DNA of 64,000 bases from Desulfosporosinus sp. (lineage in GTDB: Bacteria; Bacillota; Desulfitobacteriia; Desulfitobacteriales; Desulfitobacteriaceae), in NCBI GenBank assembly GCA_031292095.1, contig JARLHU010000016.1:1-64000 (forward strand), written 5' to 3'. Shown here piece after piece: positions 57,890-64,000 of this stretch (position 1 is its first letter; each line of letters opens with the position of its first letter). The notes under the pieces are model-generated. The model saw nothing but the letters and a program-made list of their open reading frames with translations. It was not told the origin of the DNA and did no database searches. Position numbers and translations under genes: made by a program.

Positions 57890-59005
57890 ATGATTGAATT
57901 AATACAAATTACGAAACAGTATCCTGGTCAAACAATGTTAGCAGTGGACCAATTATCTCTTTCCATACCTGAGGGAGAAATTTGTGTCTTAGTCGGCCCC
58001 TCAGGATGTGGAAAAAGTACCATCCTGCGCATGATTAACCGAATGATCGAACCAACCTCTGGGGAGATCAAAATTAACGGAAAAGATGTCATGAATACGG
58101 ACCCGGATCAGCTGAGAATGGGTATCGGCTATGTGATTCAGCAGATAGGCCTTCTGCCGCACCGAACGATTGCCGAGAACATTGCCATTGTTCCTCGGTT
58201 ATATAAATGGCCGAAAGATAAGATTAAGAAACGTGTCGAAGAGCTCATAGTGATGATGGGGCTGGACCTGGAAAAGACCTGGGGTAAATATCCATCCCAG
58301 CTTAGTGGTGGGCAAATGCAAAGGGTCGGCGTAGCCCGAGCTATGGCAGTTGATCCTCCTATCATGCTCATGGATGAGCCCTTCGGCGCAGTTGATCCTA
58401 TAGCACGTACCCATTTACAAGATGAACTCCTGCGTCTGCAAAGGGAGATTAAGAAGACCATTGTTTTTGTGACGCATGACATTAATGAAGCAATTAAGAT
58501 GGGGGACAAAATTGCCATCTTCGACGCTGGAAAGTTGGTTCAATTTGGAACTCCGGAAGAGATTCTAACGAGTCCGATCAATGATTTTGTCGAGAACTTT
58601 ATTGGTCATGATCGGGTTGTAAAAAAATTGAACTTGTATCAGGTTGAAGAAGCGATGCAACCCGTAGGGTGTATTGTAATGGAAAACGAATTGCACACTG
58701 CCGCCGAGAAGATGAAGCAGGTCGGGGTTGAGGTGGCGTTTCTCTTGAATGAAGCGGGTAAGACTTACGGACATATCACGTTGACCGATTTTAAGGCTTG
58801 CAGGGATAATTTGGAGGGTTTAAAGAAAATGGTTCAGCGCACGAAGAAGGCTTTCGTTCAATCGACGACCTCTCTACCGGATGCGCTTTCACTGTTGCTA
58901 GAATATGATGTTGATTATCTTGGGATTCTTAAAGGTGAAAAACTACTGGGTATGCTCTCCTTTAAAGATATTCGCAAACATGTTTACAGGAAAGAGGGTG
59001 AATAA
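57890..59005 (+). CDS. OpuC/ProV-type ATPase with CBS domains
   Basis: A 371-residue ATPase: Walker A GPSGCGKST (about 36-44), Q-loop IQQIGLLPHRTIAENI, signature LSGGQMQR, Walker B IMLMDEPFGAVDPIAR, then a pair of CBS domains (about 250-368) as in OpuA/OpuC ATPases, where they sense ionic strength or bind c-di-AMP. The CBS part has no obvious unusual motif. GGAGGAT precedes the ATG. The next permease gene starts one base after the stop. Confidence 0.9.
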   Translation: MIELIQITKQYPGQTMLAVDQLSLSIPEGEICVLVGPSGCGKSTILRMINRMIEPTSGEIKINGKDVMNTDPDQLRMGIGYVIQQIGLLPHRTIAENIAIVPRLYKWPKDKIKKRVEELIVMMGLDLEKTWGKYPSQLSGGQMQRVGVARAMAVDPPIMLMDEPFGAVDPIARTHLQDELLRLQREIKKTIVFVTHDINEAIKMGDKIAIFDAGKLVQFGTPEEILTSPINDFVENFIGHDRVVKKLNLYQVEEAMQPVGCIVMENELHTAAEKMKQVGVEVAFLLNEAGKTYGHITLTDFKACRDNLEGLKKMVQRTKKAFVQSTTSLPDALSLLLEYDVDYLGILKGEKLLGMLSFKDIRKHVYRKEGE

Positions 59006-59641
59006 ATGACTTGGGAGAATTTCAGGTTTGCTCTTTTCGAAAAAGCACCGGGAGCTCTACTCGAGCATTCGATGATCGTTCTGATCACTATAACCCTAGC
59101 AATTCTGATCTCTGTACCGCTCGGAATCTTCTTGACCCGACCAAAATTCAAGAAGTTTGGCTTAGTTACCCTTAATCTACTTAATATTTTACAAGCTATT
59201 CCAGGACTTGCTATCATAGCTCTGGCTTTACCTATCTTGGGGTTGGGAATGAAACCCGCTGTGCTTGCTTTGCTATTTCAGAGTCTGTTGCCGATCGTCA
59301 GAAATACAATCGCTGGTTTAATCGGGGTTAGTCCTAATCTGAAGGAAGCAGCATCAGGTATGGGGATGTCTCGAGGGAAGATTCTTTTAGAAGTAGAAAT
59401 TCCTTTGGCGATGCCTATTATTCTCAGTGGAATTCGAACGGCCACTGTTTATGTCGTCAGTATGGGTACCCTGGCGTCACTGATCGGGGCAGGGGGTTTG
59501 GGTAATTTAATCATGGGTGGCTTGGCTCTCTTTCGGCCAGAATATTTGATTGTTGGAGCAGGACTCGGGGCTATCATGGCCATCCTCTTGGATCGGATGA
59601 TAGGTTACCTCGAGTTTCGAATCACTCCACCTGGCATGTGA
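59006..59641 (+). CDS. OpuC/ProW-type permease 2
   Basis: A 211-residue permease paralogous to permease 1 (LEHSMIVLITITLAILISVPLGIFLTRP; EAASGMGMSRGKILLEVEIPLAMPIILSGIRTATV). AGAGGGTG precedes the ATG, which lies directly after the stop of the ATPase gene. The binding-protein gene starts 114 bp later and is the last of the operon. Confidence 0.88.
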   Translation: MTWENFRFALFEKAPGALLEHSMIVLITITLAILISVPLGIFLTRPKFKKFGLVTLNLLNILQAIPGLAIIALALPILGLGMKPAVLALLFQSLLPIVRNTIAGLIGVSPNLKEAASGMGMSRGKILLEVEIPLAMPIILSGIRTATVYVVSMGTLASLIGAGGLGNLIMGGLALFRPEYLIVGAGLGAIMAILLDRMIGYLEFRITPPGM

Positions 59642-59755
59642 GTGGAATAATATGACCAGGCAATGAATTGAAAGGAGGGGATTAACCGGATAAAGAAGAT
59701 GAAAGGTTAGCAAAAGGAGATATTAAATTAAACTTAGAGAAGGAGGAGTAGGTGC

Positions 59756-60700
59756 ATGAAGAAAAGATCATTTTTTGGCCTCGTTGCAATCCTGTCCCTG
59801 GTACTAGCTTTGGGGGGGGTTGTGGGCTGCAGTTCACAGACGAAGCCGAGCACTAGCGCTGATACGGTCAAAAAAGGACCCACTATTAAGATTTCTTCCA
59901 AGACGTTTACGGAAGCTTCACTCTTGGGGACGCTTAGCTTGCAGTATCTGCAGGGTCTAGGATATCCAGTGGAAAACAAGATGGGACTAGGAGAGCTGGC
60001 AGTAATCCGCCCAGCCCTGACATCCGGGCAAATCGACCTTTACTGGGAGTATACTGGCACAGGTGTGATTAACTTAATGAAACATGATCCTGTGTATGAT
60101 GCAAAAGAAAGCTACACGCTTATTAAAGACTGGGATGCTAAAAACGGAATTGAGTGGTTGGATTACGCACCATTGGATGATACTTATGGAATTGTGGTCC
60201 GCGCTGATGTCGCTGAAAAGTATAAACTAAAAACGATATCGGACTATGTTGCCCAAGTTAAAAAAGGTGTAAATCTGAAATTCGTCAGCTTCCCTGAATG
60301 GGATGGCAGAGCGGATGGGTTGCCAGCTTTTGAAAAAGCCTACGATTTTAAAATGCCGAAAGATGCTCTTGTCGACGTCGCCATTGGACTGAACTATGAT
60401 ACCCTGAAAGCGAAAAAAGGGGATTTAGCGCTGGCCTTTACTACAGAACCAAGGATTATTGCGGATAAGCTCGTTATGCTCCAAGATGATAAAAAGGCTT
60501 TTCCAGTCTATAACGCTTGCCCGGTGGTAAGAAAGCAAATTGTGGATGCTTATCCTAATTTGCCAGCAGATCTTAAAAAGCTGAGTGCTCTTCTGGATAC
60601 CAAGACAATCACAGAATTGAACATGCAGGCAGATATTGAGAAGAAGTCCATCGAAGAGGTATCTACTACGTTTTTGAAGAGCAAGGGTTTATTGAAGTAA
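59756..60700 (+). CDS. OpuC-type substrate-binding lipoprotein
   Basis: A 314-residue lipoprotein: signal peptide with lipobox VVGC (Cys25), then the type 2 periplasmic-binding fold of OpuBC/OsmX (TIKISSKTFTEASLLGTLSLQYL; LYWEYTGTGVINLM; WLDYAPLDDTYGIVVR). Aromatic residues in WEYTGTG and around WDGRADG are the kind that form the cation-pi cage for trimethylammonium groups. Ligand could be glycine betaine, carnitine or choline. AGAAGGAGGAG precedes the ATG. A strong terminator follows. Confidence 0.9.
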   Translation: MKKRSFFGLVAILSLVLALGGVVGCSSQTKPSTSADTVKKGPTIKISSKTFTEASLLGTLSLQYLQGLGYPVENKMGLGELAVIRPALTSGQIDLYWEYTGTGVINLMKHDPVYDAKESYTLIKDWDAKNGIEWLDYAPLDDTYGIVVRADVAEKYKLKTISDYVAQVKKGVNLKFVSFPEWDGRADGLPAFEKAYDFKMPKDALVDVAIGLNYDTLKAKKGDLALAFTTEPRIIADKLVMLQDDKKAFPVYNACPVVRKQIVDAYPNLPADLKKLSALLDTKTITELNMQADIEKKSIEEVSTTFLKSKGLLK

Positions 60701-60719
60701 GTTGCACTTAACTAATAAT

Positions 60720-60759
60720 ACCTCCTCGATCAACAGTGTGAACGAGGAGGTGTTTTTTT
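60720..60759 (+). terminator. Terminator of the OpuC operon
   Basis: ACCTCCTCG and CGAGGAGGT form a 9-bp stem followed by GTTTTTTT. Confidence 0.92.
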
Positions 60760-60768
60760 ATTCCAGGA

Positions 60769-61704
60769 TTACCACCAGAAGTCGGACATGGTGACACCGC
60801 CAATAGCAGTTACGACAGCCGCTGGATCCAGCCTGCTTCTCGTACTAACAGATGCAATTGTACCGCTTCCATTAGGTTCAGTCAGAAGAATAGGTGCATT
60901 GTACATAGCTGCCAGGGGGGATGCGACGAGAGAGTCAACCAAGTGCGCGTCTGTACCGTTGGCAACGTAGACATGGTTATAGCTATAAGTAAAGGCATTG
61001 AGCACTGCCTGATTCGTAGCGAAACGATCTGCGCCAAAGATGCGAGTAGCACCTGGGATGTTATCTACGAGAGTAGGTCCGCCGATGATGTAGGTGTTAG
61101 CGCCTTTGTAGGCAGTTTCCGAAGCAGGTAAGGTTCCATCAGGGTTAGCCAATAAGATTGAGTAGTTGTTAGCAGCAGCATAGGACGCTATTGATAGGGC
61201 ATCAGGCAAAGCACTGTAACCAATGACAAAGGATCCCGCAGGATTGATAAGTTTTGACGCTATTGCTGCCGCTGTATCCGTACGATCGGCACCTTTGAGT
61301 ACGATAGCGGTTACACCACTCATCGCGTTCACTTGGTCAACGACTGTTTGGTCGATAGAACCTACCACATATACATTTTTTACACCCAGCTTGACCAATT
61401 CAGCTTGGGTAGCGGCACTCAGCCAGTTTTTGTCTGTCAATAGAATAGGAGATGCTTTACCAGCCAAAGGTGCTGCCTCTAATGCATAAATCATGTTAGC
61501 ATCGTCTGCGGGAGCTAAGATGGCCGTGTTAGTAACAGTCCAGCCAGTATTTGCAACAGCAACAGCGGTTCCAAATCTGTCCGCCCCGAAAATTCGTGCA
61601 CTAGTTACCTGGGAGTCTGCAAGGGCATTAAACGGAGTCATGGCCATTGCCATACATGCGAGAGCTAAAGTAGCCAAAGTTTTTCTAGTTGTATTTCTTT
61701 TCAT
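60769..61704 (-). CDS. Secreted protein made of three cell-wall-binding repeats (CWB2)
   Basis: A 311-residue exported protein. A signal peptide (about 1-29, ALACMAMAMTPFNALA) is followed by three PF04122 cell-wall-binding-2 repeats (RIFGADRFGTAVAVAN; VLKGADRTDTAAAIAS; RIFGADRFATNQAVLN), each with the VYVVGS/TYIIGG pattern. In clostridia, three such repeats bind anionic wall polymer and anchor catalytic domains; here no other domain follows, so it is a stand-alone surface layer-type protein. The ATG at 61704 follows GAGAGGGGAAT; a longer frame starting at 61746 is less likely. A conserved 21-bp promoter element lies at 61771-61791. Confidence 0.85.
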   Translation of the reverse strand: MKRNTTRKTLATLALACMAMAMTPFNALADSQVTSARIFGADRFGTAVAVANTGWTVTNTAILAPADDANMIYALEAAPLAGKASPILLTDKNWLSAATQAELVKLGVKNVYVVGSIDQTVVDQVNAMSGVTAIVLKGADRTDTAAAIASKLINPAGSFVIGYSALPDALSIASYAAANNYSILLANPDGTLPASETAYKGANTYIIGGPTLVDNIPGATRIFGADRFATNQAVLNAFTYSYNHVYVANGTDAHLVDSLVASPLAAMYNAPILLTEPNGSGTIASVSTRSRLDPAAVVTAIGGVTMSDFWW

Positions 61705-61770
61705 TTTAGAATTCCCCTCTCTTATACTTGTATCGGTTCTCAGCACCTTAATAGTGCCTTCTTCCTTACT

Positions 61771-61791
61771 TCTCTATTTAAGATGATAACA
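61771..61791 (-). promoter_or_regulatory. Shared promoter element of the CWB2 gene
   Basis: A 21-bp sequence (reverse strand begins TGTTATCATCTTAAAT) identical to 61980-62000 on the forward strand. It contains an extended -10 (TG-T-TATCAT), so both divergent genes share promoter and start region. The 188 bp between them show no gene. Confidence 0.5.
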
Positions 61792-61979
61792 TAATAAAAT
61801 GCCAATATTATGACATTTGTCTTGTATTTAGGCGGTATATTCAATATCCAAGCCCGTTGATTCCGGGTGGGATCCAAACTGGGTGTGAAGCATTGCTAAT
61901 AAAGAAGTTGACTAGATTAATCTTGTGAATAAATGGCGCCTGAATAAAAGAATATTGCCACGATAATGCAATTTTTTCC

Positions 61980-62000
61980 TGTTATCATCTTAAATAGAGA
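61980..62000 (+). promoter_or_regulatory. Shared promoter element of the small ORF
   Basis: The forward-strand twin of 61771-61791, 61 bp upstream of the small gene; see that entry. Confidence 0.5.
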
Positions 62001-62061
62001 GAAAAGCATACCAGTGACTAAATAATCCTAAAATGAATAGAACGAAAGGAGAACGAATCTT

Positions 62062-62193
62062 ATGAAGCGTTTTTTGAAAGTACTGACAGGTTTGTCCATT
62101 ATTTTACTTGGGTTTGGTTTATTGAGTGTGGTAATACTGCAACAACTGGTGTTAATACAAGAACAAGTTCTAGTTATAGCGCAATTAATATAG
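62062..62193 (+). CDS. Small hydrophobic protein, possibly a frameshifted lipoprotein
   Basis: A 43-residue frame with an AAAGGAG site. The first 22 residues look like an export signal (MKRFLKVLTGLSIILLGFGL). In this frame the tail is LQQLVLIQEQVLV, but one frame over the same DNA gives CGNTATTGVNTRTSSSYSAI, a Cys followed by a Thr/Ser/Asn-rich tail typical of lipoproteins, open to 62260. A one-base change around 62128-62134 would join them. It may be an intact small membrane protein or a frameshifted lipoprotein. Confidence 0.4.
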   Translation: MKRFLKVLTGLSIILLGFGLLSVVILQQLVLIQEQVLVIAQLI

Positions 62194-62259
62194 GTGAACT
62201 TATGCGAATATCTAAGATACTAAAATACTATAATAATTATAATAAGCAGAAAAACAACT

Positions 62260-62291
62260 AAGGCCAGGGCAGATAATTCTACCGTGGCCTT
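62260..62291 (+). terminator. Rightward hairpin
   Basis: AAGGCCA and TGGCCTT with weak inner pairing, followed by TGATATG; downstream of the small ORF. Confidence 0.5.
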
Positions 62292-62307
62292 TGATATGTG
62301 ATGATAT

Positions 62308-62348
62308 ATTTAAGCCATTTAGATCAAGATGATCTAAATGGCTTAAAT
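62308..62348 (-). terminator. Terminator of the HPr/PTS operon
   Basis: A perfect 18-bp stem (62308-62325 with 62331-62348), 9 bp beyond the HPr stop; the A/T-rich foot gives a T tract on the reverse strand. Confidence 0.8.
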
Positions 62349-62356
62349 AGTTTACA

Positions 62357-62620
62357 CTATTCTCTGAAGTTTCCAGCAAATAATGCTTGGATCTTACGTT
62401 CAATCTCCACTTCGTCCAGACCGTCAATCCTGACCAAAAGATCATCCCCTTTCTGAGCCCCTAGACTAAGAACACCCAGAATACTCTTGGCATTATATTC
62501 TTTTTCCTTTTTAATAAGTGTGACCTCAGACTTGCCTTCACTAGCCACTTGAACCAACAAACTGGCGGGACGGGCATGGAGGCCCAGCAAATTATTTAAC
62601 CTATATTCTTTTTGAATCAT
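62357..62620 (-). CDS. HPr-family phosphocarrier protein
   Basis: An 87-residue HPr. It accepts phosphate from PEP via Enzyme I at His15 (LGLHARPAS) and passes it to EIIA; Ser46 (AKSILGVLSLG) is the HPr-kinase site used in carbon catabolite control of Firmicutes. The last residues (FAGNFRE) are slightly longer than Bacillus HPr. A ribosome binding site AAGGGAG lies before the ATG. It is 47 bp from the EIIA gene, so HPr is probably produced together with this PTS; the Enzyme I gene is not in the window. Confidence 0.9.
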   Translation of the reverse strand: MIQKEYRLNNLLGLHARPASLLVQVASEGKSEVTLIKKEKEYNAKSILGVLSLGAQKGDDLLVRIDGLDEVEIERKIQALFAGNFRE

Positions 62621-62667
62621 ATTTTCAACTCCCTTGGCATCCTTTTTACCTTTGTCGCTAAATTCTG

Positions 62668-63012
62668 TTATAGAGCGGATTTCTTTTCTAACTCATAAAC
62701 TCTTTGATAAAGCGCAATTTGCCGTTTGATAAGGTTCTTCTCAGCAAGAGCGGTCATGAGCTGATCTTGGGCGTGAATGATTAGAAAATTAGGCACGGCA
62801 TCTTTTTCTAACTGACCTTGAATCAACAAATTCTGGAATACATGGCCTTCATAAAATTCCTGATCTGCGTCTTCAAGCTTCTTTTCGGCTTGTTTAAAAT
62901 CTCCCTCTTCGGCTGCATCGATTGCTTCGTAGGCTAGGCCGCGAGCATTTCCGCCATGCAGGATCAGATTGAGTACGATTTTTTCAAGGTCCAATTTGAT
63001 TTCACTATTCAC
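62668..63012 (-). CDS. PTS lactose/cellobiose-type EIIA
   Basis: A 114-residue trimeric EIIA of the lactose/cellobiose class. The phospho-accepting His is at about 80 in NFLIIHAQDQLM; the opening LNLILHGGNARGLAYEAIDAAEEGDF matches the family. GTG at 63012 is chosen because AGGAGG lies 6 nt before it; a frame starting at 63054 would overlap the EIIC stop region without a site. It receives phosphate from HPr and gives it to EIIB, which is not in the visible part. Confidence 0.88.
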   Translation of the reverse strand: MNSEIKLDLEKIVLNLILHGGNARGLAYEAIDAAEEGDFKQAEKKLEDADQEFYEGHVFQNLLIQGQLEKDAVPNFLIIHAQDQLMTALAEKNLIKRQIALYQRVYELEKKSAL

Positions 63013-63057
63013 AATAATTCCTCCTCTAGATTTAGCTTTGATTTTATCAATCATCGC

Positions 63058-64000
63058 TTAGGCTGCAGCTGGAGCGGGAGCTGTAGCTAGTTCCGCTGCA
63101 GTTTCGTTCTGGACCAGTTCTTTTTCAAATACTTTGAAAAAAGGATAGTAGATGACTGCAGCGACAATTAAGTTGACTAACTGGAGAGCAGCACCTTGCC
63201 AATACCCTCCTGTAGCAACAATGCCCCCTAGGAATACTGGGGTTGTGAAGGCGGGCTGGATAACGATTTTTGGTACAAGCTGTAAGGCAAAGGCAGCATA
63301 GTTAACGGTCACTGCCGCAACCGGGGCCAGAATTAGAGGAATAAACATGATCGGATTCAAGACAAGTGGAGCACCAAAGAGAAGTGGCTCATTAATATTA
63401 AAGATAGCTGGGATGATTTCTGTCTTACCAATCCCCTTTAGTTGTTTGGAGGCGGACAGAAGGAACATGATCGTGAGAGGCCAGGTCAATCCTGAACCAC
63501 CAATGTGGGTAAACATATGAAAGAACGGTTCCGTAACGATCCCAGGAAGCGGTAGACCAGATTTAAGCGCAGCATCATTGGCAGCCAGTTGAGTCATCCA
63601 GAAAGGATAGGCCACAGAGGAGACAACATTCATACCATGAATGCCTAATGACCATAAAAGCATCATCAGGATGATTTCTGCTAATGCAGCCGGATAGCTA
63701 TCGGACACAGCAACTAAGGGTTTGAAGATTTCAAGGACTAATTGTGGTACCGTGATTTGCAGATGGGACCAGACGATCCATTCTAAAGCCCAAGAGAAGG
63801 TGATCATGAAGAAGAATGGAACGAGAGCTGTGAATGTTCTCACAACATAGGGCGGAACTCCGGCCGGCATTGTTATGACGAAGCCCTTTTGGGTAAATAA
63901 CTTCATTACTTTGGCCGTCATAATCCCGATTAGAATAGCTACGAATAGACCTTGTCCACCTAAATAGTTTAAGATATCTCCGAAGGAGACTTTGGTCAGA
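63058..64000 (-). CDS. PTS lactose/cellobiose-type EIIC, C-terminal part
   Basis: The reverse strand is open through the window edge, so the gene is cut; the visible 314 residues lack the N-terminus. Multiple membrane spans and the conserved stretches WSLGIHGMNVV, HIGGSGLTWPL, and IFNINEPLLFGAPLVLNPIMFIPLI (the sugar-binding glutamate region) mark an EIIC of the lactose/cellobiose/chitobiose group (CelB/LicC). The C-terminus ends in an Ala/Pro-rich tail. An ATG at 63921 is internal, because the frame continues upstream with LTKVSFGDILNYLGGQGLFV. Confidence 0.85.
   Translation of the reverse strand, partial: LTKVSFGDILNYLGGQGLFVAILIGIMTAKVMKLFTQKGFVITMPAGVPPYVVRTFTALVPFFFMITFSWALEWIVWSHLQITVPQLVLEIFKPLVAVSDSYPAALAEIILMMLLWSLGIHGMNVVSSVAYPFWMTQLAANDAALKSGLPLPGIVTEPFFHMFTHIGGSGLTWPLTIMFLLSASKQLKGIGKTEIIPAIFNINEPLLFGAPLVLNPIMFIPLILAPVAAVTVNYAAFALQLVPKIVIQPAFTTPVFLGGIVATGGYWQGAALQLVNLIVAAVIYYPFFKVFEKELVQNETAAELATAPAPAAA

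Overview
The window looks like chromosomal DNA of a low-GC, anaerobic, Gram-positive bacterium of the Peptococcales/Desulfitobacterium-Desulfosporosinus type. This is inferred from gene content, not proven. The hints are rubrerythrin, several Fe-S electron-transfer proteins (a DUF362 ferredoxin, an HdrD-like CCG protein, a NapH-like membrane ferredoxin), a sulfide:quinone-oxidoreductase-like flavoprotein, a one-haem cytochrome c lipoprotein, cell-wall-binding-repeat and SLH proteins, strong AGGAGG-type ribosome binding sites, and both c-di-AMP and c-di-GMP riboswitches. No rRNA, tRNA, CRISPR array or intact transposase was found.

Layout. 1-5 kb: start of a cation/proton antiporter (cut by the edge), truA, a DUF362 ferredoxin, a SEC-C protein and small stress-type proteins. 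5-12 kb: a c-di-AMP (ydaO-type) riboswitch with terminator directly in front of a citrate synthase, two GNAT-fold proteins, a MITE-like repeat, a large SLH/YcdB-type surface protein and rubrerythrin. 12-20 kb: an HD protein, xpt, a truncated methyltransferase, an HdrD-like Fe-S protein, an arginase convergent with an ornithine-cyclodeaminase-family protein, and an SQR-like flavoprotein. 20-31 kb: a RelE-type toxin-antitoxin pair, an ABC exporter and an MFS exporter, a D,D-carboxypeptidase, small ferredoxin, SHOCT and zinc-ribbon proteins, class I aldolase, cytochrome c lipoprotein, a DUF134 regulator followed by a 13-codon remnant of its usual NifX-like partner, a threonine-aldolase-family enzyme and a methyltransferase. 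31-46 kb: rlmN, an NlpC/P60 hydrolase, XdhC, the NapH-like ferredoxin, a c-di-GMP riboswitch driving a chemotaxis receptor, a secreted Gly/Gln/Met-rich protein divergent from a two-component system whose sensor carries the same low-complexity repeat, an M3 peptidase and an AlbA_2 protein. 46-64 kb: EamA and UbiB-family proteins, an ABC-2 exporter with tandem duplicate permeases, an SsuABC-type importer with an orphan FAD subunit and a sigma-54 activator, a sigma-54 promoter in front of an OpuC-type importer, a CWB2 surface protein, and HPr plus a lactose/cellobiose PTS (cut by the right edge).

How parts fit together. Second-messenger control appears twice: c-di-AMP over citrate synthase, and c-di-GMP over a chemoreceptor. 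A 31-bp near-identical block with 11-bp-spaced direct repeats lies upstream of both the NapH-like gene and the secreted Gly/Gln-rich gene next to the OmpR-type regulator, which suggests a small envelope-redox regulon. The PAS/AAA+/Fis activator lies just before the only clear -24/-12 promoter, which drives the OpuC-type importer. Two families of short dispersed repeats (three and five copies) are scattered between genes.
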